DNA of 64,000 nucleotides from the NCBI GenBank assembly GCA_964636985.1, contig CAZWSX010000007.1, positions 194,226-258,225 on the forward strand. The letters are read 5' to 3'. The stretch comes from CAZWSX01 sp964636985. GTDB lineage: Bacteria > Planctomycetota > Planctomycetia > Pirellulales > Pirellulaceae. The position numbers were made by a program, and so were the translations under genes. The number at the start of each line of letters is the position of its first letter. The stretch's first letter is position 1. Of the stretch, positions 28,117-36,049 are shown in pieces. Under the pieces are notes generated by a model. That model saw only the letters and a program-made list of their open reading frames with translations. It did not search any database and had not been told where the DNA came from.

Positions 28117-29706
28117 ATGGCCGCATCGCTTCGCGTTTACGACACACTCACCAAGAACAAGGAAACCTTCGAGCCCGTCGAACCCGGCAAGGTCGGCATG
28201 TACTTGTGCGGCCCGACTGTCTACAAGCCTTCGCACATCGGGCACATGGTCGGCCCCGTGATCTTCGACACCGTCAAGCGCTATCTCACTCATAGCGGCT
28301 ACGACGTCACCTGGGTGGTCAACATCACCGACGTCGACGACAAGCTCATCGGCCAGGCGAACGAGCGCGGGATTTCGATGGCGCAAGTCGCCACCGAGAA
28401 CACCATGGACTACATGGCCAACCTCAAGTCGCTGGGGGTCGATCAGATCACCCACATGCCCAAAGCGACCGAGCACATGGATGGGATCATTCACTTCATC
28501 GAGGAACTGATCGCGCGCGAGTACGCCTATCCGTCGGGCGGCGATGTCTTCTTCGATGTTGCCAGGGACAAAGGCTATGGCAAGCTGAGCAACCGCTCGC
28601 CTGACGAGCAGCAAGGTGAGGGCGGCGGAGCGGCGACGCGCAAGCGCTCGCCCGGCGACTTCGCGCTATGGAAATCGGCCAAGCCAGGCGAGCCCGTTTG
28701 GGACAGCCCTTGGGGCAAGGGACGCCCGGGCTGGCACATCGAGTGCTCGGCTATGAGCCGCGCGCTCCTGGGCAAAACGTTCGACATTCACGGCGGCGGT
28801 CTCGACCTGGTCTTTCCGCATCACGAGAACGAACTCGCCCAAAGTGAATGCTGCCACGGCGCGAAGATGGCCAAGTACTGGATGCACAACGGCCTGATGC
28901 GCGCCGACAGTGGTGCCGGCAAAGTCGGCGGCAAGTCCGACCGCGAAGGAGCGGCCGCCGGAGCGCCGGCAGAACAGGCCCCAGTAGAGCAAGCGACGGT
29001 CGACACCAAAATCGCTCGCAGTAAAGGGGCTGGCGGCCTTGCTGAATTGATTGCCCGCCAAGGGGGAGACCGCATTCGCTTCTTCCTGCTGCGAACGCAC
29101 TATCGCAGCACGATCGTTTTCAGCGAAGGACATATCGAAGAAGCGGGCGCGGGACTCGATCAATTCCAGCGATTGATCGAACGCGCAGAGAAGATCACCG
29201 GTAAGAGCTTCTACAAAAACGACCAGACACCTGTCGCCCGCAAGCGTGCCGAAGGTGATTTCGATCCCGGTAGTGACGCAGTTCTCAAAGAGATCCACGC
29301 CGCCCGCGCCGCCTATTTCGCCAAGATGGATGACGATTTCAACACCGGCGGCGCGGTGAGCGACTTGTTCGAGATCCTCCGCGTTCTCAACAAGCATGTT
29401 GACGCTGGGCAATTAGAAGATCCCGCCAAGCGAACACCCGCGGCAATCGCAACCTTGGAGCGTGGCATGCTCGTGCTCCGCGAACTCACGGCGATTCTAG
29501 GGCTGTTCCGCATCGCTCCCGAAAAGAAGTCAGCCGGCAATGACCAACTGGTGGCGCCGCTGATGAACTTGCTGATCGAACTCCGCGGCGATGCCCGCAC
29601 CAAAAAGGATTTTGCCACGGCCGACAAAATCCGCAAAACGCTGGGAACGCTCGGCATCGCCCTAGAAGATCGCATGGGTGGAACCGAGTGGAAGGTGGGG
29701 TCGTAA
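28117..29706 (+). CDS. cysS: Cysteinyl-tRNA synthetase
   Basis: 529-residue class I synthetase that charges tRNA-Cys. The start at 28117 gives MAASLRVYDTLTKNKETFEP; the longer frame begins inside a repeat. Features: C31 of the zinc site in MYLCGPTVY; signature HIGH at 40-43; the second zinc Cys in IECSAMSRALLG; HHENELAQSEC. The KMSKS loop is changed to KIARS (K298) and is preceded by a Gly/Ala-rich insertion of about 35 residues after MHNGLMRAD. The anticodon-binding C-terminal domain is normal length. Confidence 0.95.
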   Translation: MAASLRVYDTLTKNKETFEPVEPGKVGMYLCGPTVYKPSHIGHMVGPVIFDTVKRYLTHSGYDVTWVVNITDVDDKLIGQANERGISMAQVATENTMDYMANLKSLGVDQITHMPKATEHMDGIIHFIEELIAREYAYPSGGDVFFDVARDKGYGKLSNRSPDEQQGEGGGAATRKRSPGDFALWKSAKPGEPVWDSPWGKGRPGWHIECSAMSRALLGKTFDIHGGGLDLVFPHHENELAQSECCHGAKMAKYWMHNGLMRADSGAGKVGGKSDREGAAAGAPAEQAPVEQATVDTKIARSKGAGGLAELIARQGGDRIRFFLLRTHYRSTIVFSEGHIEEAGAGLDQFQRLIERAEKITGKSFYKNDQTPVARKRAEGDFDPGSDAVLKEIHAARAAYFAKMDDDFNTGGAVSDLFEILRVLNKHVDAGQLEDPAKRTPAAIATLERGMLVLRELTAILGLFRIAPEKKSAGNDQLVAPLMNLLIELRGDARTKKDFATADKIRKTLGTLGIALEDRMGGTEWKVGS

Positions 29707-29708
29707 GG

Positions 29709-32348
29709 TTATTTCTCAACCGCCTTCTTTAAATCGCCTGTGATCACAACCCGAAATCCCTTGGGGTTATTAGGCGATGCAGGCGACTCGTACGCCCTGG
29801 TCGCCGAGCGAGTCCACCACGGGCTCGAACCTGCGGCACCGCCCCGTGCGACGCGTCCGGAAGTGGGGTCGACTGGGATATCCAACATGGCAGGATCGGT
29901 CACTTCGGAAACCGCTGGGTCGAGTTGCTGATGCCAGTCGAGGCACCACTCGTCGGCGTTGCCGTGCATGTCGTACAACTCAAACGGATTGGGTTTCTTG
30001 GTGCCGACCACCTCGGGCGGCCAGAAGCCGCCGCGTTGAAACACGGCGTGCTCGTTGAGTTGCCCCACGTCGTCGCCGAACGACCAAGGAGTGGTGGTCC
30101 CAGCTCGGCAGGCATATTCCCACTGCGCCTCGGTAGGCAGCGAGCCTTCTCCGCCGTCGCGTTTTCCTTTCCATTTGCAGTAAGCCAAGGCGTCGTCCCA
30201 ACTCACGCCGATCACCGCGCGCTGTTCGGCGTTATCGCCGGTTGCCGAATCTTGCCAATTGAATCGCCCCGTCCCGAGCTGCTCCTTGGTCGTGAGGTAC
30301 TTCGACTCGTCGATGAATTTGCGGAATTGGCCGACGGTGATTTCGTAGGCCGACATGTAGAACGCTTTGGTAATGCGAACCTTTCGTTGCACTGAACTGC
30401 TGTGAGCGACGAATTGGTCGTAAGCGTTGGCCTTGGCCTGTTTCAAATCGATCTTAAGCTTTTCAATTTCGTCCTTGGGATATCCCATCAAGTACTCGCC
30501 AGGCGGAATCAAGACGAACTTCACGCCGTCAGCATCGGTCCATTCCTCGGGAACGCCGAGATACTTTGCCCAGTCCTCTCGGTGTTCTTCGGCCTCATCT
30601 TCGTCGAACGGCGCAATCGCCGGCTTTGGTGCATCGGCGGGCCACTGATAAGCAGAGAATGCATTGCCCTGCGGCCTGCCATCCTCGGCTTTGACGGCTC
30701 TCGCTTCGACTTGGTGTTCTGGATTGATCCACCCATCCGGATGCTCGACGTAGCTCGCGATGACTTCGATTCGGTCGCCCGGGCTGAGGCGAATTTTTCG
30801 GGGGAGCTGTTCGAGCCGCGTCATTGAGCTCAGCCCGAACCATCCGCGAGTGGTATAGAGGACATTCCACATTTCGAGGCGTGGATTGGGATTCGTTGTC
30901 CTGACGTCGTACTCGCCCGCGGGGAGTTCTAACGCCCCCCAGCCGTACAAGTCGCCGACGACTTCGTTGTTTTGCGAAAACGTGATATGGGTGACGCCAT
31001 CCTGCGTCCTGTTGGTGAACCTCGCCTTGTTGGCCGCCATGAGCTTCAGCGCGGGATAATTCAGCATCAACAGAAGCAACAGGAACATCGCGGCGATCGA
31101 AGCGGGGACCATCGTCTTCCAACGCAATCGCGTTCGGGCGGGTGGCTGCTTCGCAGGGCCGACAAAGGGAGACGCGTTGCGATACTCATCCGGCGAACCG
31201 GCCTGATGAGCGAATCGATTCTCGTGCGCTGGCTGGTTCAAATCGCCGCTGTGAAGCACGGCCGCCTGGCCGAGCAGCAGTTCGGCTAGTTCCTTCGCCG
31301 ATTGAATTCGACCTTCCGGCTTCTTCGCGTGGAGCTTTTCAACCACGGCACAGAACCAGGTAGGCGTTTCCGGGATAATGTCCCGAATCGGTCGCGGTGT
31401 TTCGTCGGTGACCCGTTTGAGAACGGCGAGAGCGGTTGGGGCGCGAAAGGGTGGTCGCCCGGTCACCATTTGATACAGAACGCTCCCCACGCTGAACAAG
31501 TCGGTTCGATGATCGACCGATTGTCCCAGTGCCTGTTCGGGAGCCATGAACATCGGCGTTCCGACGATCAAGCCAGTGCGGGTCATCGTGGCGTCGTCCA
31601 CCGTCCGCGCCAGGCCGAAGTCGGTGATCTTTACTTTCTTTTCGACTCCGTTTTCGATCAGGATGTTGGCCGGCTTGATGTCGCGATGGATCAAACCTTG
31701 GGCATGGGCGGCAGCTAAGCCGCTTGCGATCTGCCGCCCCAGATACAGGACCTCGGCCAATTCGAGCGGGCCGCAGGTATCGAGCTTGTTTTGCAGCGTT
31801 TGCCCTTCGACAAACTCCATCACCAAATAAGGAATAGGTTGCTCTTCGACGCTGTAAATCTGAACGATGTTTTCGTGCTTAACAGCGGCCGCCGAACATG
31901 CCTCTCGTTTGAATCTTTTTCGCGGTGCACTCGTCCGGGCCATCCGCGGGTCCATGGCCTTGATGGCGACATGGCGATGGAGTTTCTCATCGAAGGCTTT
32001 CAAAACAATCCCAAAGGCGCCTTGTCCCAAAAATTGGACCACCTCGTAGTGCCCTAGCCGGCCGAGCGATCCGGGCTTGTCGGACGGCTCGAGAAAACTC
32101 AAATCGGGGCTGCCGGAAGTCTCGTCTTCGTCATCCGTAGCGTCGAAGTCGGTCGTTCGATCCGCGATCGCACCCGTGGGCACAGCTGGGACTTCGAGAA
32201 ACGAGCCGGCCACGTCGTGCGACGAGAGTAGCCCCTTGATCCGTGCCAGCATCTGGGCGTCGTTGGCGCACCGCGCGGCGAGAAATTGCTCGCGCTCCGT
32301 CGGATCGGCAATAGCCAGGGCGTCTTCGAAAAGGGTCCGTTCATTCAT
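29709..32348 (-). CDS. Ser/Thr protein kinase with formylglycine-generating-enzyme-like domain
   Basis: 879-residue membrane kinase. Kinase domain about 100-370: Gly loop GQGAFG, K130 in VAIK, HRDIKPANIL (D223), DFG at 243-245, APEQ. A membrane helix lies at 413-431 (PASIAAMFLLLLLMLNY). The extracytoplasmic part ends in an FGE-sulfatase (SUMF1-like) domain at about 610-875: YMSAYEITVGQFRKFI, LPTEAQWEYACRAG, ELYDMHGNADEWCLDW, ARGGAAGSSPWWTRSATR. That last block lacks the two Cys of catalytic FGE, so the domain is probably a binding module. It lies 77 bases downstream of the ECF sigma gene, a planctomycete-typical pair. Confidence 0.93.
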   Translation of the reverse strand: MNERTLFEDALAIADPTEREQFLAARCANDAQMLARIKGLLSSHDVAGSFLEVPAVPTGAIADRTTDFDATDDEDETSGSPDLSFLEPSDKPGSLGRLGHYEVVQFLGQGAFGIVLKAFDEKLHRHVAIKAMDPRMARTSAPRKRFKREACSAAAVKHENIVQIYSVEEQPIPYLVMEFVEGQTLQNKLDTCGPLELAEVLYLGRQIASGLAAAHAQGLIHRDIKPANILIENGVEKKVKITDFGLARTVDDATMTRTGLIVGTPMFMAPEQALGQSVDHRTDLFSVGSVLYQMVTGRPPFRAPTALAVLKRVTDETPRPIRDIIPETPTWFCAVVEKLHAKKPEGRIQSAKELAELLLGQAAVLHSGDLNQPAHENRFAHQAGSPDEYRNASPFVGPAKQPPARTRLRWKTMVPASIAAMFLLLLLMLNYPALKLMAANKARFTNRTQDGVTHITFSQNNEVVGDLYGWGALELPAGEYDVRTTNPNPRLEMWNVLYTTRGWFGLSSMTRLEQLPRKIRLSPGDRIEVIASYVEHPDGWINPEHQVEARAVKAEDGRPQGNAFSAYQWPADAPKPAIAPFDEDEAEEHREDWAKYLGVPEEWTDADGVKFVLIPPGEYLMGYPKDEIEKLKIDLKQAKANAYDQFVAHSSSVQRKVRITKAFYMSAYEITVGQFRKFIDESKYLTTKEQLGTGRFNWQDSATGDNAEQRAVIGVSWDDALAYCKWKGKRDGGEGSLPTEAQWEYACRAGTTTPWSFGDDVGQLNEHAVFQRGGFWPPEVVGTKKPNPFELYDMHGNADEWCLDWHQQLDPAVSEVTDPAMLDIPVDPTSGRVARGGAAGSSPWWTRSATRAYESPASPNNPKGFRVVITGDLKKAVEK

Positions 32349-32425
32349 GGGATAGTTCCCCGGAGAGTGGTTTCCTATCTAACCATGCGTCGGATCGCGC
32401 CGCATCCGCCAAAAAATCTTCGAAA

Positions 32426-33013
32426 TCACGATTCGCCTGGGTTTTCCGCGATTTCGCGATGCAACCAGGCCTTGGCGAACGTCCAAGTCCGTTCGGCCGA
32501 TCGCTGCGAAATCCCCAGGACCGTGGCCGCTTCAGACATCGACATCCCCACAAAATAGCGAAGTTTCACCAGTTGTGCGGCCTCGGGGTCTTCCTCCTGA
32601 AACTTGGTCAGGGCGGCATCCAGTGCGACCAGGTCCTCGCGCGTTTCGGGGGTCTGGATGGCGAGGTCGTCCGCGACCTCCTCGTCGAGTTCTACCCGGT
32701 CTAGTCCGCCACCGTGTTTCAATCGTTTGCGCCTCCGCGCAGCGTCGACCAGAATCCGCCGCATCGCCACGGCGGCAGCCGCGAAAAAGTGCCCTCGCCC
32801 GTCCCACGCGCGCGCCTCCTCGCCACCGATCAATCGCAGATAGGCCTCATGGACCAAGGCGGTCGCCTGGATCGAGACGCCCGGTGGTTCAGCCGCCATC
32901 CGCGCTCGCGCCAGTTTGCGCAGCTCGTCGTAAACCAAAGGGAGCAAATCGGCCGCCGCTTGCCGGTCGCCGGCTGCTGCCGCATCGAGAACTCGCGTGA
33001 TGTCGTGGGACAT
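32426..33013 (-). CDS. ECF-type RNA polymerase sigma factor
   Basis: 195-residue sigma factor of the planctomycete ECF group. Region 2: LVYDELRKLARARMAAEPPG then ATALVHEAYLRL; region 4: VKLRYFVGMSMSEAATVLGI with SQRSAERTW as recognition helix. The start is the ATG at 33013, not the TTG three codons earlier. A TATATT box seven bases upstream of the ATG suggests a leaderless transcript. It is paired with the downstream kinase, which probably regulates it or shares its targets, and it is divergent from the RNA-repair cassette. Confidence 0.9.
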   Translation of the reverse strand: MSHDITRVLDAAAAGDRQAAADLLPLVYDELRKLARARMAAEPPGVSIQATALVHEAYLRLIGGEEARAWDGRGHFFAAAAVAMRRILVDAARRRKRLKHGGGLDRVELDEEVADDLAIQTPETREDLVALDAALTKFQEEDPEAAQLVKLRYFVGMSMSEAATVLGISQRSAERTWTFAKAWLHREIAENPGES

Positions 33014-33020
33014 TCGTGCC

Positions 33021-33026
33021 AATATA
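33021..33026 (-). promoter_or_regulatory. Candidate -10 element of the sigma gene
   Basis: TATATT on the minus strand, seven bases before the ATG at 33013. The spacing would place the transcript start at or next to the start codon. Confidence 0.4.
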
Positions 33027-33111
33027 GCACGGCTCTACTGCATTTCTTGCGGCAGGTGAACCTCACACGACTCGCTCATGTCTGGATTGACGAGTGAAAC
33101 TCAATTTTGCC

Positions 33112-33120
33112 AAGGAGGTG
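33112..33120 (+). promoter_or_regulatory. Strong ribosome binding site
   Basis: AAGGAGGTG, the best Shine-Dalgarno match in this region. It is four bases ahead of a GTG that opens a 31-codon frame and is 48 bases from the ATG of the SEC-C gene, so it does not serve that ATG directly. Confidence 0.6.
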
Positions 33121-33124
33121 TCCC

Positions 33125-33220
33125 GTGCGCAATCGAAACAACCACAACGAACACTCCTTTCGAATCGATGAGCAAACGGCGACGCGGGTATCCTTCGGAA
33201 ACGAAGGTCAAGCGCGGTAA
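33125..33220 (+). CDS. Possible 31-codon leader ORF
   Basis: Opens with GTG at a good distance from AAGGAGG and encodes a polar peptide (begins MRNRNNHNEHSF, with GTG read as Met). It overlaps the start of the SEC-C gene in another frame. It could be a leader coupling translation, or the result of a frameshift in a longer gene. No homology recognised. Confidence 0.3.
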   Translation: MRNRNNHNEHSFRIDEQTATRVSFGNEGQAR

Positions 33221-33335
33221 GCGAATCGTCCACGGCGGCAAGCTGCTCGAAGAAAAGCTGGGGCGAAACGACTTGTGCCCCTGCGGCAGCGGCAAGCTCT
33301 TCAAGCGTTGCTGCCTTACATCCGGCTTGTTTTGA
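33168..33335 (+). CDS. SEC-C motif protein
   Basis: 55-residue protein ending in the zinc-binding SEC-C motif (GRNDLCPCGSGKLFKRCC), the same metal-binding tail found on SecA and on many small planctomycete proteins. The N-terminus is Lys/Arg-rich (MSKRRRGYPSETKVKRGK), consistent with nucleic-acid contact. The ATG at 33168 is preferred over the distal one at 33078. It is 76 bases ahead of the RNA-repair cassette and may be its first gene, but this is uncertain. Confidence 0.7.
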   Translation: MSKRRRGYPSETKVKRGKRIVHGGKLLEEKLGRNDLCPCGSGKLFKRCCLTSGLF

Positions 33336-33411
33336 CGGCGTCAATCGCGACGTCTACTTTTAGGGACTGAGCCGTTTTCGGGACTGGCGGCAGTCGACTT
33401 GGGAGGCTTCG

Positions 33412-33858
33412 ATGGAGGCGGTGATCTTCACAGGCATTCCCGGCTGTGGGAAGTCGTCGTTTTATCGCGAACGTTTTTTCACGACGCACGTTCGCGTGAG
33501 CCTCGATCTTCTCAAGACCCGCCATCGGGAGCGGCAGTTCCTGCAAGCCTGTCTCCAGACGGGCCAGCGATTCGTCGTCGACAATACCAACGTGACGGCG
33601 CAAGAACGGGCGGGTTATCTCGCGCTGGCGCGAGAACATCAATTCGCCGCGGTGGGGTACTACTTCGAATCCAAAATCGCTGACTGCCTCGTACGCAATG
33701 CATCAAGAGGTGACGTCGACCGCGTTCCCGATGTGGCGGTGCTCGATTCGGCAAAGCGACTTGAATTGCCGAATCTCGACGAGGGATTCGACCAACTTTT
33801 CTACGTGCGGACGAGTGCCACTGGTTTTGTTGTGGAGAATTGGCGAGATGATCTTTGA
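33412..33858 (+). CDS. Polynucleotide-kinase-like P-loop NTPase
   Basis: 148-residue stand-alone kinase-like protein. Walker A GIPGCGKSS (8-16), then RVSLDLLKTRHRE and FVVDNTNVTAQERAGYL, the D-x-T-N pattern of the T4 Pnk/AAA_33 5'-OH kinase family; the C-terminal part contains the lid region (YFESKIADCLVRN). The kinase domain of Pnkp encoded 2.2 kb downstream has the same order of motifs, so the two are likely related. ATG at 33412 follows GGAGGCTTCG. It overlaps the Thg1 gene by 11 bases. Likely phosphorylates RNA or nucleotide 5' ends; substrate not shown. Confidence 0.85.
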   Translation: MEAVIFTGIPGCGKSSFYRERFFTTHVRVSLDLLKTRHRERQFLQACLQTGQRFVVDNTNVTAQERAGYLALAREHQFAAVGYYFESKIADCLVRNASRGDVDRVPDVAVLDSAKRLELPNLDEGFDQLFYVRTSATGFVVENWRDDL

Positions 33859-34639
33859 TGTTCTCGATAAAAAGATGCGAGTCTTCGAGACCGCTGCCGA
33901 CCAATGCGTGCTGCCGGAAATTTACCTGGTAGCGCGATTAGACGGTCGCGGTTTCACCAAGCTCACTAAAGAAACGTGCGCCTTCGAGGCTCCCTTCGAC
34001 GAGCGTTTTCGCGACCTCATGATCGCAACGACCGAGCACTTGATGTCGTGCGGTTTCAATGTGATCTACGGCTATACCCAAAGCGACGAGATCTCGCTGT
34101 TGATGGCCTTTGGCGAGCGCGCCTTTGCACGAAAGCTGCGCAAATACAACTCGATCCTGGCAGCCGAGGCCAGCGCCGCTTTTACGTTGAAACTGGGCCG
34201 AATCGCAACCATGGATTGCCGCATTTCACAGCTGCCCAACCGCGAACTCGTTGTCGACTATTTTCGTTGGCGGGCGGAAGACTCCGCGCGGAACGCCTTT
34301 AACGCCCATTGTTACTGGATGCTTCGTAAACGGGGCTTGGAGCCGCGCGAAGCCTCGCGGCAGTTGGAAAAAGTATCGATCACCGCCAAGGAGTCGCTCC
34401 TCCAGCGTTGCGGAATTGACTATGCCACAATCCCATCGTGGCAAAAACGTGGCGTCGGATTGTACTGGGATCGCATCGAAAGGACGTCGCTCAATCCGAA
34501 AACGGGCGCGCCGGTCATAGTACAACGTCGATGTGTCCGACGCGAGCTCGAGTTGCCAATTAACGACCGGTACAGCGCATTTCTCCGAGAACTTTTGATG
34601 CGTCACGAAGACTTGGCTGCCCAAAAGAACGCAGGATAG
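33848..34639 (+). CDS. Thg1-family 3'-5' nucleotidyltransferase (Thg1-like protein)
   Basis: 263-residue member of the tRNA-His guanylyltransferase superfamily, enzymes that add nucleotides to RNA 5' ends in the reverse direction. Metal-binding blocks: VARLDGRGFTKLT (D32) and YGYTQSDEISLLM (D80, E81); the spacing of about 48 residues equals that of human Thg1 (D29/D76). The start at 33848 (MIFDVLDKKMRVFE) overlaps the kinase stop. Most bacteria lack it; bacterial versions (TLP) can repair truncated tRNA 5' ends. The context with Hen1 and Pnkp argues for RNA repair rather than only tRNA-His maturation. Next gene begins nine bases after the stop. Confidence 0.9.
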   Translation: MIFDVLDKKMRVFETAADQCVLPEIYLVARLDGRGFTKLTKETCAFEAPFDERFRDLMIATTEHLMSCGFNVIYGYTQSDEISLLMAFGERAFARKLRKYNSILAAEASAAFTLKLGRIATMDCRISQLPNRELVVDYFRWRAEDSARNAFNAHCYWMLRKRGLEPREASRQLEKVSITAKESLLQRCGIDYATIPSWQKRGVGLYWDRIERTSLNPKTGAPVIVQRRCVRRELELPINDRYSAFLRELLMRHEDLAAQKNAG

Positions 34640-34648
34640 GTTCCTTTC

Positions 34649-36049
34649 ATGCTGCTCACACTCACCACCACCCATCCCCACGCCGACAATCTTGGCTACC
34701 TGCTGCACAAGCACCCGCAAAAGGTGCAGCAGTTCGATTTGAGCTTCGGCAAAGCGCACGTCTATTATCCAGAGGCATCGACTGATCGATGTACCGCCGC
34801 GCTGCTGCTCGATGTCAACTCGATCGACATTGTCCGCGGTAAAGGGGGCAAAAAGTCGTCGTTTGCTTTGGGGCAGTATGTTAACGATCGGCCGTACATC
34901 GCGTCGTCGTTTCTGAGCGTCGCCATCGCGCAGGTCTTCGGCAGCGCGTTGGGAGGGAAGTGCAAAGACCGTCCGCAAGCGGTTGGCCAAGTGATGCCTC
35001 TCGTCGCTCAGTTGGATGTGCTTCCGGTTCGCGCGGGCGACACCGCGATTCACGAGTTGTTCGAGCCCCTCGGCTACCAGGTCTCCGCGACTCCCTATCC
35101 GCTCGATCCGATGTTCCCCGAGTGGGGCAACAGCCCGTACTACTCGGTGACGCTGCAAGGAACGGTAATGCTCTCGGCGTTGCTATCCCACCTGTATGTG
35201 CTGATTCCTGTCTTCGACAACGCCAAGCACTACTTCATCGGCAAGGAGGAACTCGAAAAACTCCTGACCAAAGGGGCCGGGTGGCTTGCCAATCACCCCA
35301 AGAAGGAATGGATCACCCGGCGATACTTGCGGCACCGAGGCGGGCTGGTCCGCCAGGCTCTGGCGCGGCTGGAGGATATTCCGTTGCCTGAGGATGTCGA
35401 GCAGCCCGCGAAGGTGGATCACCAGGAGGAAGAACTCGAACAGCCGATCAGCCTGAATACTCAGCGGCTGCATGCAGTCGTTGAAGTACTCAAGGAGTCG
35501 TCTGCGAAGTCGGTTGTCGATCTGGGCTGCGGCGAAGGGAAACTGTTGCATCGGTTGTTTAAGGAGAAACAGTTTTCGCGATTGGTGGGACTCGATGTTT
35601 CGCTGCGGTCGCTGGAGATTGCGTTTCGCCGGTTGCGGGTGGAGCAGTTGCCCGAACGTCAAAGGGATCGCCTTTCGCTAATGCACGGCTCGCTGATGTA
35701 CCGCGACAAGCGAATCGACGGCTTCGACGCCGCGGCCGTGGTGGAAGTGATCGAGCATCTCGACCCGCCGCGGCTTTCAGCATTCGAGCGAGTCGCGTTC
35801 GAGTTTGCCAAACCGAAGCTCGTCGTCGTAACGACTCCCAACGCCGAATACAACGTGAAGTGGGAATCGTTGCCGGCAGGCAAATTCCGCCACAGCGACC
35901 ACCGCTTCGAGTGGACCCGCGCGGAATTCGAATCGTGGAGCAAGCGCGTTGCAGAGCGATTTAGTTATCGCGTCCGCTTCTCGCCGGTAGGGCCCGTAGA
36001 CGAAGTGGTCGGTTCGCCGACACAGATGGGGGTATTCGAACGTGACTAA
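34649..36049 (+). CDS. hen1: Hen1: RNA 3'-terminal ribose 2'-O-methyltransferase
   Basis: 466-residue bacterial Hen1. The N-terminal domain (about 1-245) is the Hen1-specific one that works with Pnkp in RNA ligation (YYPEASTDRCTAALLLDVN, GSALGGKCKDRPQ). The C-terminal SAM methyltransferase has DLGCGEGKLL (D291 on) and the metal-binding E366-x-x-E369-H370 plus H415/H418 in RHSDHRFEW, the Hen1 signature. It methylates the 2'-OH at the cleavage site before sealing, which protects the repaired RNA from being cut again. Ends inside the Pnkp start (8-base overlap), so the two are translationally coupled. Confidence 0.96.
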   Translation: MLLTLTTTHPHADNLGYLLHKHPQKVQQFDLSFGKAHVYYPEASTDRCTAALLLDVNSIDIVRGKGGKKSSFALGQYVNDRPYIASSFLSVAIAQVFGSALGGKCKDRPQAVGQVMPLVAQLDVLPVRAGDTAIHELFEPLGYQVSATPYPLDPMFPEWGNSPYYSVTLQGTVMLSALLSHLYVLIPVFDNAKHYFIGKEELEKLLTKGAGWLANHPKKEWITRRYLRHRGGLVRQALARLEDIPLPEDVEQPAKVDHQEEELEQPISLNTQRLHAVVEVLKESSAKSVVDLGCGEGKLLHRLFKEKQFSRLVGLDVSLRSLEIAFRRLRVEQLPERQRDRLSLMHGSLMYRDKRIDGFDAAAVVEVIEHLDPPRLSAFERVAFEFAKPKLVVVTTPNAEYNVKWESLPAGKFRHSDHRFEWTRAEFESWSKRVAERFSYRVRFSPVGPVDEVVGSPTQMGVFERD

